From positions 620,001 to 684,000 of the forward strand of contig NC_017934.1 of the NCBI RefSeq assembly GCF_000147715.2: a stretch of DNA of 64,000 nt, written 5' to 3'. Every line of letters starts with the position of its first letter. The stretch's first letter is position 1. This DNA is from Mesotoga prima MesG1.Ag.4.2 (lineage in GTDB: Bacteria; Thermotogota; Thermotogae; Petrotogales; Kosmotogaceae). The position numbers and the translations under genes were made by a program. This document shows, in pieces, positions 44,820 through 54,201 of this stretch. The notes under the pieces were generated by a model. The model searched no databases. It saw nothing but the letters and a program-made list of their open reading frames with translations, and was not told the DNA's origin.

Positions 44820-45931
44820 GAATGTGACATCCCGCCATTATGTGCAAAGTTGTGACGTATGCGGTTTCCAGTGCAGCAATTCAGTTGGTATCCCAAAATG
44901 CCCTAAGTGTGGCAGCACTCTGAATTACAGATACAATCAAATTGGCGGAATGGATCTGGATGATTTTCCGGACAAATATCGTTTCGGCTTGTGAAAGTAC
45001 CATAGACTACTACCAATCGATGATATTCGCCATTGTGTAACGCTGGGAGAGGGTGCAACTCCTTTAACTGCTGGCGTTAGACTTCAGGCTGAGTTGGGAA
45101 ACACCGGGAGAATAATGCTGAAGGACGAAACTCAGAATCCTACCGGCACTTACAAAGATCGCCCTGCAGCTATGGGTGTCAGTAAGGCTAAGGAAATCGG
45201 TTCAGGAAAAGTAATCATCGCTTCTGATGGAAACGCTGGACCTGCAACAGCCGCTTATTGTGCGAAAGCTGGACTCCATTATTTCGTACAGATGCCCGCC
45301 GATACGCCTGTTGAAAGAAATGTGCAAACGATCTTATATGGTGCTGAACTAATTCTTGTGGAAAAAAGCACTGTGAGTGATTGTATAGACATGATAATGG
45401 ATCTATCTGAATCTTCTAGCTGGACTCACCTTACAACTGCCTCATCAGTCAATCCTTATCACTTTGAAGGTACGAAGACCATAGCTTTCGAGATTGCTGA
45501 AGATCTTGGATGGAATACTCCCGATTGGGTTATGATGCCCGAGGGAGGGGCCGGACTATCAGCTGCTATTTGGAAGGGCTTTTTGGAGTTGAGCGAAGCT
45601 GGTATGATAGCCAAACTCCCAAGACTCCTAGTTGTTCAGGCTGAGGGTTGTGCGCCTCTGGTAAAGGCCTTTAAGGAGCACGATACCAAGATCGAGAGAT
45701 GGGAAAAGCCCAGTACTCTGGCGAAAGCAATTAGCGTGCCTTACCCGCTTGACGGTGAACTTGCTCTTCGAGCAATAAGGGATTCCGGTGGGTCGGCTAT
45801 CTCCGTGTCAGACAGTGAGATGGTTAACGCTACCCGTGTCACGGCAAGACACGAGGGTATTTTTGCAGAACCAACTGGCGCGGCTTCTATAGCAGGTTTG
45901 GCGAAAGCCCTTGAAGAGGGAATCGTAAGTC

Positions 45932-45947
45932 TCAACTTTGACAGCAA
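45932..45947 (+). repeat. Left terminal inverted repeat of the IS1634-type element
   Basis: TCAACTTTGACAGCAA, perfectly matched in inverse orientation by the right end. It is preceded by the target duplication TAAGT. The stop codon that ends the first thrC fragment (TAA at 45955-45957) lies just inside the element. Confidence 0.9.
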
Positions 45948-46059
45948 AAGAGAATAAATAGTAGGAATAAGTTCTGAAAGGTGCATAAGTTCGTGGTAGA
46001 TACTTGAATCGTTTTTGAAATGCGGTGCCATGTGTGTTTGCTTGTCACTTTGTTAGTAC

Positions 46060-46089
46060 TTGACTTGTATTTAGTTATAGTAATATAAT
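46060..46089 (+). promoter_or_regulatory. Promoter of the IS1634-type transposase
   Basis: TTGACT at 46060-46065 and TATAAT at 46084-46089 with an 18-base spacer, ten bases before the transposase ATG. One mismatch to the sigma-70 consensus in the -35 box only. Very short leader, with AGGTG as ribosome site. Confidence 0.7.
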
Positions 46090-46098
46090 ATAGGTGCC

Positions 46099-47670
46099 AT
46101 GTTTCTCAGACTGAAACACTTCAAAAACAAGGACGGTTCCACCAGGAGTTACCTGCAGCTCGTAGAGAATATACGAGTGGGGAATAAGACTAGACAGAAA
46201 GTTCTGGTTAATCTGGGGAGAGTAGATGATCTTCAGAACAGTGGCCAGATAGATAGGCTTATTGAAAGTCTGAGGAACTTCTCAACGAAAGAATGGATTA
46301 GGAAAGAAGCCCTTAATGTGAATCAAACCTATCTGTGGGGACCTGTAATTATCTTCGAGCAGTTATGGAAGGAACTGGGTATCGAAAGAGTATTGAAGAG
46401 ACTGCTGGGAGATACGGATGTCGTTAGCGATTACGTTGAGGCTATATTCGCTATGGTACTTAACAGACTTGTCGAACCGAGATCGAAGAGGGGAGTAGAC
46501 AGGTGGGTAAGCAAGGTTTACAGACCTGAGTTCGAGCAGTTGAGTCTTCAGCATTACTACCGTGGACTGGATTATCTCGAGAAGTTCAAGGAAGAAGTGG
46601 AGGAAGAGCTATTCAGTAATGTGAAGACTCTCTTCAACTTGAATCTCGATCTAGTATTCTGGGATACAACGAGTACGTACTTCCAGGGAGAAGGACCTGA
46701 ACTTTCAATGTATGGTCGTTCCAAGGATCACAGGTCTGATTGCAAGCAAGTGATGATAGGGGTACTAATGACGAAGGATGGTTTCCCCGTTGCTCACCAA
46801 ATCTTTCCCGGAAACACAGCAGACATAGATACCTTCAGGATAGCTCTTGAGGATATACGAAGGAGATTCAACATAGACAGGGTTATAGTGGTAGCCGATA
46901 GAGGAATGATAAGCAACGGACTCATTGAGGAGATAGATAAGGCCGGGCTTTCATACATATTCGGGGTGAAGATGAGAAGAAGCAAGAGAGTTGAAGCGGT
47001 ATTGAATCAGCCCGGTGATTACGAAGAAGTGGAAGAGAATCTGAAGGTAAAGGAAGTTCTGCATGAGGGGGAGAGATACGTAATCTGTTTCAATCCATTT
47101 CAAGCAGAAAGAGACAGAATAAAAAGCGAAGAGATAGTGAAGAACCTTTCGAAGAAACTTAAAGAGGGACCTAAGAGTCTTGTAGGAAACAGAGGATACA
47201 GGAGATATCTAAATATCCAGAAAACAGATGTGAAGATAGACCAGGAAAAGATGGCCTCAGAAGTTAAATACAATGGCAAATACGTTCTAAGAACGAACAC
47301 AAAACTAACCAATAGAGAGGTTGCTCAATCATACAAGCTACTGTGGAAAGTAGAGAGGACCTTCAGGGAACTGAAGAGCGGACTCGATCTTCGTCCCATA
47401 TACCATTACACAGACACGAGGGTGAAGGGACACATAATGATCTGTTTCCTTGCACTTGTAATGGAGACTGCCTTATGCAGAAAGCTGAAAGAGATTGGAA
47501 GTACTTTCTCTTACGCAGAAATACTCGAAGACTTGACAGAGATAAGAGCAGTTGAGATAACGGTGGAAGGTAAACGCTTTCTTGCAAGGACTGAAACGAT
47601 GGGCAATGCTTACGACGCTTTCAAAGCACTCAAAATAAGACCGCCAAATCTACTCAAAGAGATTACATAA
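46099..47670 (+). CDS. IS1634-family DDE transposase
   Basis: 523 residues, full length. DDE-type residues appear in LVFWDTTSTYFQGEGP (first Asp, near residue 193), VIVVADRGMISNGLIEEI (second Asp) and LLWKVERTFRELKSGLDLRP (Glu in the YREK-like region). The N-terminal QKVLVNLGRVDDL stretch and the long insertion between D2 and E are typical of IS1634 rather than other IS4 relatives. No frameshift, so the element may be active. Confidence 0.92.
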   Translation: MFLRLKHFKNKDGSTRSYLQLVENIRVGNKTRQKVLVNLGRVDDLQNSGQIDRLIESLRNFSTKEWIRKEALNVNQTYLWGPVIIFEQLWKELGIERVLKRLLGDTDVVSDYVEAIFAMVLNRLVEPRSKRGVDRWVSKVYRPEFEQLSLQHYYRGLDYLEKFKEEVEEELFSNVKTLFNLNLDLVFWDTTSTYFQGEGPELSMYGRSKDHRSDCKQVMIGVLMTKDGFPVAHQIFPGNTADIDTFRIALEDIRRRFNIDRVIVVADRGMISNGLIEEIDKAGLSYIFGVKMRRSKRVEAVLNQPGDYEEVEENLKVKEVLHEGERYVICFNPFQAERDRIKSEEIVKNLSKKLKEGPKSLVGNRGYRRYLNIQKTDVKIDQEKMASEVKYNGKYVLRTNTKLTNREVAQSYKLLWKVERTFRELKSGLDLRPIYHYTDTRVKGHIMICFLALVMETALCRKLKEIGSTFSYAEILEDLTEIRAVEITVEGKRFLARTETMGNAYDAFKALKIRPPNLLKEIT

Positions 47671-47738
47671 TAGACCACTGTGGTGGTACGTCTATCTTTC
47701 TTTTCATTTTTTCCCTTGTTTAGCTGTTTTCAGATTCG

Positions 47739-47754
47739 TTGCTGTCAAAGTTGA
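47739..47754 (-). repeat. Right terminal inverted repeat of the IS1634-type element
   Basis: TTGCTGTCAAAGTTGA, the exact inverse of the left end. One base later the second copy of TAAGT begins, and thrC codons resume immediately after it. Confidence 0.9.
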
Positions 47755-48135
47755 CTAAGTAAGGAAGAATCAGTTGTTGCGCTTGTTACGGGGACAGGAC
47801 TAAAGGTCATCTTATCATTTACCAAGCTTCTTGAAATACATAGGACGATTGGAAAGAACATTTTGGATCTGAAGAGCATTTTAGAAGGATAAAGAATAGT
47901 GTGTTCTGCACCTCAAATACTGGAACCCACTGGTTGCATCCAGTAAGGCCCTTTCTCTTTAGTGATCAAAGTATAGAACGCGAAGAACAGAACGTTTCAT
48001 GTATAGGGTAATCCTTTTTTATGTGTGACTATGTGGAGATTTCTCTTATTGACATTTAGAACGTCAAGAGTTCCTTGATCTTCGGCCTTGCATAAGTAGA
48101 GTTTTCTTCAAGGATCGACATATAGTCCATCCCTT

Positions 48136-49392
48136 TCACTCAGGGGATTTCGTTTTCCTTTTTCTGTTTTCAAGTACCTCAACTATTGCGGAGTCGATCT
48201 TTGACATGCCTTTTGAAAGAAGGACCTGGATATTTTCTATTGACCTGTCTAAAGTGTTGGAGATAAATCCCTGCTCTGAGTTGACTCCAAGATTGTCCAT
48301 TGCTAGTAATGCACAGCTATATGCTTCCTGGCCTCCAAGGCCCGCCTTCAATGAACAGCTCTCTTTTGCACCATCGCACATGATGCCTGTCGTGCTCGAT
48401 AGTATAGTCAGCATTGCCTGTTCGATTGTCTCCCTTGCTCCTCCAAGAAGATAGGTAATTCCTGCAGCGGCTCCCGTTCCGGCGGCTGTAACGCATCCAC
48501 AGATCGGGGCAACTCTGCCGAGCTTGTTCTTTATGTAACCAGAGAAAAGGTGGCTCAAAGCTACTGCTTTTGCAATGTCTTTTCGGCTCTTCTGGAAGTA
48601 CTCGCCGGTTAGAGCCACTGGAAGTGTGGCGACAATTCCCTGGTTACCGCTTCCGCTACTGCTCATCACAGGAAGGGGAACACCAGACATCCTGGCGGCC
48701 GAAGCCGCGAAACAATAGTTACGAATCTTGTATCCGAGGCTTACGTTTTCGTGGTAGCTGAAGGTCTCTTTTGAAGGCAACATTTTCTTAAGGCCAAATC
48801 TGGCAATCTCGAGATTCATTTCTATTCCTTCGAAGATCTTCTCGATTTCCAGTTCAGTGATTTCTCGAATTGACTCAAATATCTCTTCAGGAGTAAAGTC
48901 TAATTCATCGGAAGGGACGAATCTCTCACTTGAACGGACCTTTTCTCCGTCTATCTCTAATGAAACTACATTCGTGTGACTGCCAATTATCCTGCAAAGA
49001 ACAGAATGATTATGATTAGACACTGTGGCTTCTATAAATACTCCAGATAGATCTTGATCACAGACCACACTGACCAGACCCTTGTCTATCATCTCTCTTG
49101 CAAGATCAACTGATTCGATTCGGCAAGGTCTAAGCGCCTCCAGCTGGAGGTCCGGATCTCCACATATAGCGCCCAAAGCGCCAGCAAACTCATTACCCTT
49201 TTCATTCGTACCTGGAATTCCCACGTACATTCCGTTCTTGTATACGTTGACGCTGGTAGTTACATGCACTTTTTCTGTTTTTCCCTCAAGTTTGCTTGCT
49301 GCAAGAGCAACACAAAACGCGATCGCTCCAGGTTCCGTACACCCAAGTGCAGGTCTAACTTCTCTTTCAAGGTATTGTTCAAGAAAACGCAT
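48136..49392 (-). CDS. cyuA: L-cysteine desulfidase / L-serine dehydratase-like protein (CyuA/UPF0597)
   Basis: 418 residues. LGCTEPGAIAFCVALAAS near residues 16-33, NVYKNGMYVGIPGTNEKGNEF, SSSGSGNQGIVATLPVAL and APICGCVTAAGTGAAAG near residue 300 mark the family, whose Cys residues hold a 4Fe-4S cluster. Characterised members break L-cysteine into pyruvate, ammonia and sulfide; some related proteins act on serine. A sulfide-producing role would fit the sulfur metabolism suggested by the 33.6 kb operon, though it is far from it. Single-gene unit, ATG start with a GGAGGTGG site. Confidence 0.85.
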   Translation of the reverse strand: MRFLEQYLEREVRPALGCTEPGAIAFCVALAASKLEGKTEKVHVTTSVNVYKNGMYVGIPGTNEKGNEFAGALGAICGDPDLQLEALRPCRIESVDLAREMIDKGLVSVVCDQDLSGVFIEATVSNHNHSVLCRIIGSHTNVVSLEIDGEKVRSSERFVPSDELDFTPEEIFESIREITELEIEKIFEGIEMNLEIARFGLKKMLPSKETFSYHENVSLGYKIRNYCFAASAARMSGVPLPVMSSSGSGNQGIVATLPVALTGEYFQKSRKDIAKAVALSHLFSGYIKNKLGRVAPICGCVTAAGTGAAAGITYLLGGARETIEQAMLTILSSTTGIMCDGAKESCSLKAGLGGQEAYSCALLAMDNLGVNSEQGFISNTLDRSIENIQVLLSKGMSKIDSAIVEVLENRKRKTKSPE

Positions 49393-49714
49393 CTTCCACC
49401 TCCAATGCCCGATAACTTAGTTTATCACTGACAGTGTATCATGTAATTCATTGATGACTATTGTTTTGAACCAAGTATGAGCTCTTAACTGCCTCTTCCA
49501 CTTGGAACTGAAAGTATGCTCATTATTGTGAAGCTGGAAAATCATCTCTGGGAAGGATTTCTTTTCTCGTTTTAAAGAGAAAGACGAACTTTCCAGAGTT
49601 CTTTATCTAGAATCGGTCATGTCTCATACTGAATTAAACTCTTCCAAGAGGGCTAAAGCAGTGTTCCTGATAGTCACTTCAATCTCCTTTGATGTTACAT
49701 AAAAAATCTGGAAG
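49393..49714. other. Intergenic region upstream of cyuA, ending at the IS21-type element
   Basis: About 320 bases without a supported gene. It should contain the minus-strand cyuA promoter. Its last nine bases, ATCTGGAAG at 49706-49714, recur at the far side of the IS21-type element and look like a target-site duplication. Confidence 0.45.
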
Positions 49715-49783
49715 TGTTTTTTGCAAGAGCAAATTCCCTGTTTTTGCAAGAATTCCAAACAACTTTCCACCCGGGAAATTTTG

Positions 49784-50509
49784 TTAATGAGTTTTCATTA
49801 GCGAATTTCTAATTCTAAAACTCTGACCTTCGAACAACAACAAATGACTGTGGTGAACAAGGCGATCAATCATTGCCGAAGTCATCTGTTCATCGTAGAA
49901 GATATGGACCCATTTGCTGAACTCCAGATTTGTTGTGATTATCACGCTCCTTTGTTCATAGCATTCTGAGATAACTTGAAACAACAACTTCGATCCATCA
50001 CGATCAAGAGGCACATAGCCCCACTCATCACAGATAATCAGATCGGCCTTCATTAGAGTTTTCATGAAGGCGTTTAGTTCTGACTTCTTCTGTGCTTCAG
50101 AAAGGCGATTTACCAGCGCAGCTGTTCTGAAGAAACGAACCACCTTGTTCTGTTTGCACGCTTCTAAACCGATTGCCTGAGCAAGGTGAGTCTTTCCAGT
50201 ACCAACGTTTCCGTACAGAATCAAATTCTTCTTCTCGTCTACGAAAGATGCTTTCTTCAGTTCTTCTGGACTTAAGTCCTGGGGTAGTCGTATCTCTTCG
50301 AATGAGAAATCTTCGAATGTCTTCATGGCATAGAAGCCCGCCTGTTTTACCAGGCGGTTCTTCCTTGAAGTCTCACGGTTATCCAGAGCAATCTGTAGTA
50401 TTTTCATAAGGTATTCCTGGTTGTTGTCTGCTTCCACCTCTTCAAATACATCCACTATCTTCCTTCCAAGGCGTAATTTCTTGCAGCAGTACGCAATCTG
50501 CTCTTTCAT
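49784..50509 (-). CDS. istB: IS21 helper ATPase IstB
   Basis: 241 residues, AAA+ ATPase. Walker A is LYGNVGTGKTHLAQAIGLEA near residue 103 and Walker B is LIICDEWGYVPLDRDGSKLL near residue 155, followed by SVIITTNLEFSKW and ALIDRLVHH-type ending (SAMIDRLVHHSHLLLFEG). IstB helps the IstA transposase in target capture and strand transfer. It overlaps istA by 4 bases, as usual. Confidence 0.95.
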   Translation of the reverse strand: MKEQIAYCCKKLRLGRKIVDVFEEVEADNNQEYLMKILQIALDNRETSRKNRLVKQAGFYAMKTFEDFSFEEIRLPQDLSPEELKKASFVDEKKNLILYGNVGTGKTHLAQAIGLEACKQNKVVRFFRTAALVNRLSEAQKKSELNAFMKTLMKADLIICDEWGYVPLDRDGSKLLFQVISECYEQRSVIITTNLEFSKWVHIFYDEQMTSAMIDRLVHHSHLLLFEGQSFRIRNSLMKTH

Positions 50510-52017
50510 GATTGGCTACTCCTTCCCAGGAATAGATCATAGTCAAGTGTTTTGTTCTTAAGAGGTGGGAGTTCTGGTACGTCATTTGGGAGTAAAACAG
50601 GACTGAACTCGAAGCTTTCCGTGTTGAGACGCCGGAATATAGCAAGGACACTATCGCTGTCTTTTGCTCCTCTCTCTAGAGCTGCAAGGAAGGCTTCTAC
50701 TGCACTCAAAAAGCCTTTATCTTCGCTCAGCTCTGCAAGGATCTTGAGAGTCTCTTTCTTGCTTGAGCGATCACTCTGCTCAAGAAACTCTTGTAGTGGA
50801 GAAGGAAACAGTCCGTATATTCCCGTGTATTTCAGCGCTGCGGGTCTCCTGGATAATTGGGTGAGATAAGGGATCCAGTTCATTGATTCTCTCTTCATCT
50901 GTCCATACAGTCTGGGGTGAGTGATTATCTCTTTGTAGTCCCTGTCCATTACGATAACTTCATGTGCGGTCAGTCTTGCCCATATCTCGGTCTTTGCATA
51001 TTGTGGAGCGCTTGAATATGTATGCCTTCCTTTCTCAAGGGTGAACTTCGCGTGAGCATCTGTGCGAACGGCCAGGAGGATCGATTCATCGTACTTATTT
51101 GGCGCAAGTGTTAGAAGCTTTGTCCTGTCTTCTTCAAATCGCTCTCTTATCATGCCTGGCTTCGAATAGTGCGGTCTTTCCATATCATGATCACATCGAG
51201 CGAGGAGCTCTTTGTTGAAGGCCATTAAGTCATTTATCTCTGGAACAGGAACTAGCAGGTTTCTCCTATGGTATCCCACTTTACTTTCGACGCTGCCTTT
51301 CTCATTCCCGCTCTGGGGATTACAAAAGACTGCTTCGAATCCATAGTGATTCTTGAATCTGAGAAAGTGTTCGGAAAGGATCCGGTCTACTTCCTTCAGT
51401 ATTTTGCTGACCATGGATGAGGCGTTGTCAAACCATATTCGGTTGGGAACACCCCCTATGTGGTTGAAGACATTCATGAGCCCTTCCATTAGGCATTGTT
51501 GGTTCTCTCCCTTGAAGAGCTGAAGATATCCCCCGTTGCTGTAGGGAAAGGAGACATTCAGAGTATATCCGTGACAGCGAACCCCGTTTTCCAGAAAGTC
51601 AGCTTCTCCAAAGTCTACCTGTGCTTCACCGGGTTTGTGTTCCAAAGCGAAGTAAAACTCTTTGTTCTGGCCATAAAGTTCTTTCCTCTTCTGTGCCACG
51701 TATGTTGCTACAAGACGATACGAACAGTCAAAGGAACCACCGTGTTTTTCCTGAAGCCTCTTGAATACTCTTAAAGCCGTATGTCGCTGTTTCCTTCTTT
51801 CAAGTTTGTCTTGCTCAAGCCAACAGTCAATCTCTTCTTTGAAAGGATCGAGCTTCGACTTAACTGTTTTCTTTGTCTGTGGTGGCTGTATATTGAAATC
51901 ATCCTTCAGAATGTACTTCTTCACTGTCTTCACATCCGTCTTTGTTTCTCTTGCAATCTCTACAATTCGCTTTCCTTCATTAAAATATTTGCTTCTGATA
52001 GAATTGATCTTAGCCAT
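50506..52017 (-). CDS. istA: IS21 transposase IstA
   Basis: About 503 residues from the ATG at 52017, nine bases after AGGAGG (a second ATG at 52026 directly abuts that site). N-terminal helix-turn-helix IVEIARETKTDVKTVKKYIL, then an rve-type DDE core with GEAQVDFGEADFLENG, RIWFDNASSMV and NPQSGNEKGSVESKVGYHRR carrying the Asp, Asp and Glu. Intact, so the element may be mobile. Confidence 0.94.
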   Translation of the reverse strand: MAKINSIRSKYFNEGKRIVEIARETKTDVKTVKKYILKDDFNIQPPQTKKTVKSKLDPFKEEIDCWLEQDKLERRKQRHTALRVFKRLQEKHGGSFDCSYRLVATYVAQKRKELYGQNKEFYFALEHKPGEAQVDFGEADFLENGVRCHGYTLNVSFPYSNGGYLQLFKGENQQCLMEGLMNVFNHIGGVPNRIWFDNASSMVSKILKEVDRILSEHFLRFKNHYGFEAVFCNPQSGNEKGSVESKVGYHRRNLLVPVPEINDLMAFNKELLARCDHDMERPHYSKPGMIRERFEEDRTKLLTLAPNKYDESILLAVRTDAHAKFTLEKGRHTYSSAPQYAKTEIWARLTAHEVIVMDRDYKEIITHPRLYGQMKRESMNWIPYLTQLSRRPAALKYTGIYGLFPSPLQEFLEQSDRSSKKETLKILAELSEDKGFLSAVEAFLAALERGAKDSDSVLAIFRRLNTESFEFSPVLLPNDVPELPPLKNKTLDYDLFLGRSSQS

Positions 52018-52329
52018 TGCAACCATCCTCCTTTGTTCCTCCCCTTTATAGTGTCGTAACTACAAGGGTAGGTAATTCCGGGGGAAGTTGCAATGGCTCT
52101 TTGCATTAACAGGGAATTTTCCCTGCAATTGCAGGGAATCACTCACTGCAATTACCGGTACTTATATTCTGCAGCAAACAATCTGGAAGGACAAATTTGA
52201 CAATTATTGGATTGTGTTAGAATCCCTTTATTCGCTGAAATACTGACTGAGAAAGGCAATGACGGAAGATTGTTATCAGAAAAGACCATAAATCAGTCAG
52301 GTGAGGATAACTAGTCGGTACTGGAATCC

Positions 52330-53454
52330 TTAGTGTGAACAATTTGGGCTACTATCCAAATAGTATGCAAATGATTCGGGGATAAGGGCAGGATTTGACA
52401 GAGGCACAAGCTGCATCTTGCTTAGATTAAAGAAATAAGGGAAAACCTTGATTCCACAAACACTCCCGTCTTCGGAAAGCTCGATTTTTAGCGATGCCGT
52501 GATTCTGCAATCCTTAGCTTTCATAGAAGAAATCCAGTTGCCCAGAGAATAGATGATTAGCGAAGTTGATCCTCTCGCATTTAAGTACACCTCCAGTGGC
52601 TGAAGAACATGAGGATGATGACCGATAATCAAGTCAACTCCTTCATCGCAGAGCTTTCTTGCGACTTCCACCTGCATTTCAGTAGGTTTGTTCTCAAACT
52701 CAAGTCCCCAGTGAAGACTAAGCACGATAACGGATGCTTCTTCCGACATAGATTCAACGATAGGAATGATCTTAGACAGCGCAGTCTCTGCATCCTCAAA
52801 TGTGTTTAGGTTGGCAACATTCAGACTGGATTCACTATCAACGGTAGCTCCATTGGTGCCGAACGTGAAACCTGAGACAGCGATTCTAACTTTATCGAAT
52901 GGAATTATTGAGAATCGACTTTCTTCTCCAAATCCAACACAATGGATTCCACGGTCATTAAGAAAAGTACGGGTCGATCTCAGTCCCTCGTTACCCCTGT
53001 CAAGAGAGTGATTGTTTGCGATATTCATAACATTAATTCCCAAGGGCGTCACTACTTTCTCAAAGTATTCGGAAGAACCGTTGAATTTTGGGAATGCCGA
53101 TTCGGGGAACCGAGTGTCTATTGGGAATTCGAGATTGGCGAACACAATTTCACTTTTAAAAAGACTCTTCTCCACACTTGAGTAAGGATCGCCCGCGATT
53201 ACAAGTCCCTTACTGTACATTAGATCGCCAAATGCGGTTAGAGTTATTGCGCAAGCCAAATCAGGAAGCTCTGCCTGATAGTTTTCTTCGTAAGGTCTCG
53301 AAATCGTACCGAAGATCAGCTTCCGCAGGTAGAAAATGGCATCTGTAAAAGTGAATCGGCCAAGATCGCCACAAACAACGGGGAAGGAAAAAACAAGGCC
53401 ATGTGTCATTAGGAAAAGAGCCAGAGCAAACCCCATAGCAAACTTTCGAGACAT
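52330..53454 (-). CDS. CapA/PgsA-type metallophosphatase-fold protein, exported
   Basis: About 374 residues from the ATG at 53454 with AGGAAGTGG upstream. The signal peptide MGFALALFLMTHGLVFSFPV is followed by a CapA domain: LTAFGDLMYSKGLVIAGDPY, VFANLEFPIDT, INVMNIANNHSLDRGNEGLR, VIVLSLHWGLEF and LIIGHHPHVLQPLEVY. These motifs supply metal ligands of the calcineurin-like fold. CapA is named for poly-gamma-glutamate capsule synthesis, but most orphan members have unknown roles, and no capB/capC is present here. Confidence 0.85.
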   Translation of the reverse strand: MSRKFAMGFALALFLMTHGLVFSFPVVCGDLGRFTFTDAIFYLRKLIFGTISRPYEENYQAELPDLACAITLTAFGDLMYSKGLVIAGDPYSSVEKSLFKSEIVFANLEFPIDTRFPESAFPKFNGSSEYFEKVVTPLGINVMNIANNHSLDRGNEGLRSTRTFLNDRGIHCVGFGEESRFSIIPFDKVRIAVSGFTFGTNGATVDSESSLNVANLNTFEDAETALSKIIPIVESMSEEASVIVLSLHWGLEFENKPTEMQVEVARKLCDEGVDLIIGHHPHVLQPLEVYLNARGSTSLIIYSLGNWISSMKAKDCRITASLKIELSEDGSVCGIKVFPYFFNLSKMQLVPLSNPALIPESFAYYLDSSPNCSH

Positions 53455-54037
53455 CCGTACCACTTCCTGTAAGTGATGAGAAACTTGCAATCTGTATGAG
53501 TCAAGTCAATCCCACATATGATTATGGTTTTCGAGAACCATCTCGCAGGGAACCCAGCTGGCGGATAAACATATCTCGACTAAACTTTAACACTATGCAC
53601 ACACAGATGATAAGCATTCAAAAGTCAGTATCCTTCATCGGCGAGAAAGAGATTTTGGTCGGAGATGTTTCTCGGCAAAATTAATAGTTCAATTGGCACT
53701 GAATTGGAAGATGAGATTTGAGGATTCTTTACTCAGTAACGGGGTCGAAGATGGGTATAAAAAATTCTTTTAGGCTTCTCATTGCTAAGTTGAATCATTG
53801 GTTTGAAGTATCAGCAGGCATTGATGAGCGCCACAACCGATGACGATGGAGAGTTAGCCTTCAGTGTCTCAGAGAACAGATAGGTCAATGGAATGCGTGT
53901 GACTCTAAGTAATAAATGTCATTAACAGGAAGGTGTCACTTGGTCATTTGCAGGGTGATACAAACAGTTTTGATTAGAGAGTACGTTAATGTCCCTGAAG
54001 GATGCAGAGGAGCAATCAGATCGCACCAAAAGAACTA

Positions 54038-54055
54038 CTCTAAGATATCTTAGAG
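54038..54055. promoter_or_regulatory. Perfect 18-bp palindrome CTCTAAGATATCTTAGAG
   Basis: CTCTAAGAT at 54038-54046 is the exact inverse of ATCTTAGAG at 54047-54055, with no spacer. It lies about 95 bases before the extended -10 element and 147 bases before the GGDEF start. A dimeric DNA-binding protein site is plausible. There is no T-tract, so a terminator is unlikely. Confidence 0.5.
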
Positions 54056-54148
54056 GTCAAACAGAAAATAGATCACAGCTAAACCGCGGCTTCTTCCGTG
54101 TTTACAAGGACATTATCTCTGCGTTTGATTTTTGGCACGAAATGGCAA

Positions 54149-54157
54149 TGCTATAAT
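54149..54157 (+). promoter_or_regulatory. Extended -10 promoter element for the GGDEF gene
   Basis: TGCTATAAT gives a perfect -10 with the TGn extension, 44 bases before the ATG at 54202. A TTGATT at 54125-54130 is too far (21 bases) for a standard -35 box, which an extended -10 can tolerate. Confidence 0.5.
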
Positions 54158-54201
54158 CAACTGAGGACATTACAGCGCCTCATCATTCCCCGGAGGGTCG
54201 A

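Larger units (their letters stand above)
45931..47755 (+). mobile_element. IS1634-type insertion sequence, complete
   Basis: 1825 bases carrying one transposase gene. Terminal inverted repeats are TCAACTTTGACAGCAA at 45932-45947 and its exact reverse complement at 47739-47754 (16 of 16), with one more unmatched base at each end. A 5-bp duplication TAAGT flanks it at 45926-45930 and 47756-47760. The insertion interrupts thrC near its C-terminus, and intact ends, repeats and transposase point to a recent event. The family is assigned from the transposase. Five-to-six-base duplications are usual for it. Confidence 0.92.
44824..47892 (+). pseudogene. thrC: Threonine synthase gene, split by an IS element and a nonsense codon
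   Basis: The frame opens at GTG 44824 behind AGGTAGGA, with an N-terminal zinc ribbon (CDVCGFQC...CPKCGS). An in-frame TGA at 44992-44994 falls in GL-stop-KYHRLLP, where a Trp (TGG) is expected in threonine synthases. The core follows with KDETQNPTGTYKDRPA (PLP lysine), GEGATPLTAG and GAASIAGLAKALEEGIVS. At 45930 an IS1634-type element enters. The C-terminus resumes at 47761 as KEESVVALVTGTGLKV and stops at 47892. Removing the element and one TAAGT copy rejoins the frame exactly (IVS-KEESVV). It would make threonine from phosphohomoserine. An intact copy elsewhere is unknown. Confidence 0.9.
49715..52180 (-). mobile_element. IS21-family insertion sequence, complete
   Basis: About 2466 bases carrying istA and istB on the minus strand. 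The ends read TGTTTTTTGCAAGA at the left and, inverted, TGTTTGCTGCAGAA at the right, beginning with TG as expected. Further inside, both ends carry ATTCCCTG-x5-TGCA type repeats (49732 area; 52110 and 52131 areas), the multiple end repeats typical of IS21. The nine bases ATCTGGAAG flank it on both sides. Nine is slightly longer than the usual 4-8 base duplication. It sits between genes and disrupts no coding frame. Confidence 0.8.
53455..54201. other. Long intergenic region upstream of the GGDEF gene
   Basis: About 747 bases between divergent genes. A 62-codon plus-strand frame (53496-53684) has no ribosome site and no recognisable domain. I see only two supported signals, listed separately: an 18-bp palindrome and an extended -10 element near the 3' end. 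The size leaves room for a small RNA or a decayed gene, but I found no coding pattern. Confidence 0.45.

Noticed and set aside
44992-44994. TGA in thrC as a selenocysteine or recoded Trp codon
   Set aside because: Trp, not Cys or Sec, is expected at this position, no SECIS-like hairpin is evident after it, and other genes in the window use TGA as an ordinary stop.
52197-52223. TTGACA and TAGAAT pair on the plus strand next to the IS21-type element
   Set aside because: The spacer is only 15 bases and no plus-strand gene follows. It reads into the end of the capA-like gene.
53496-53684. 62-codon plus-strand frame in the 53.5-54.2 kb gap
   Set aside because: No ribosome site, no recognisable domain, and low-complexity mixed composition.
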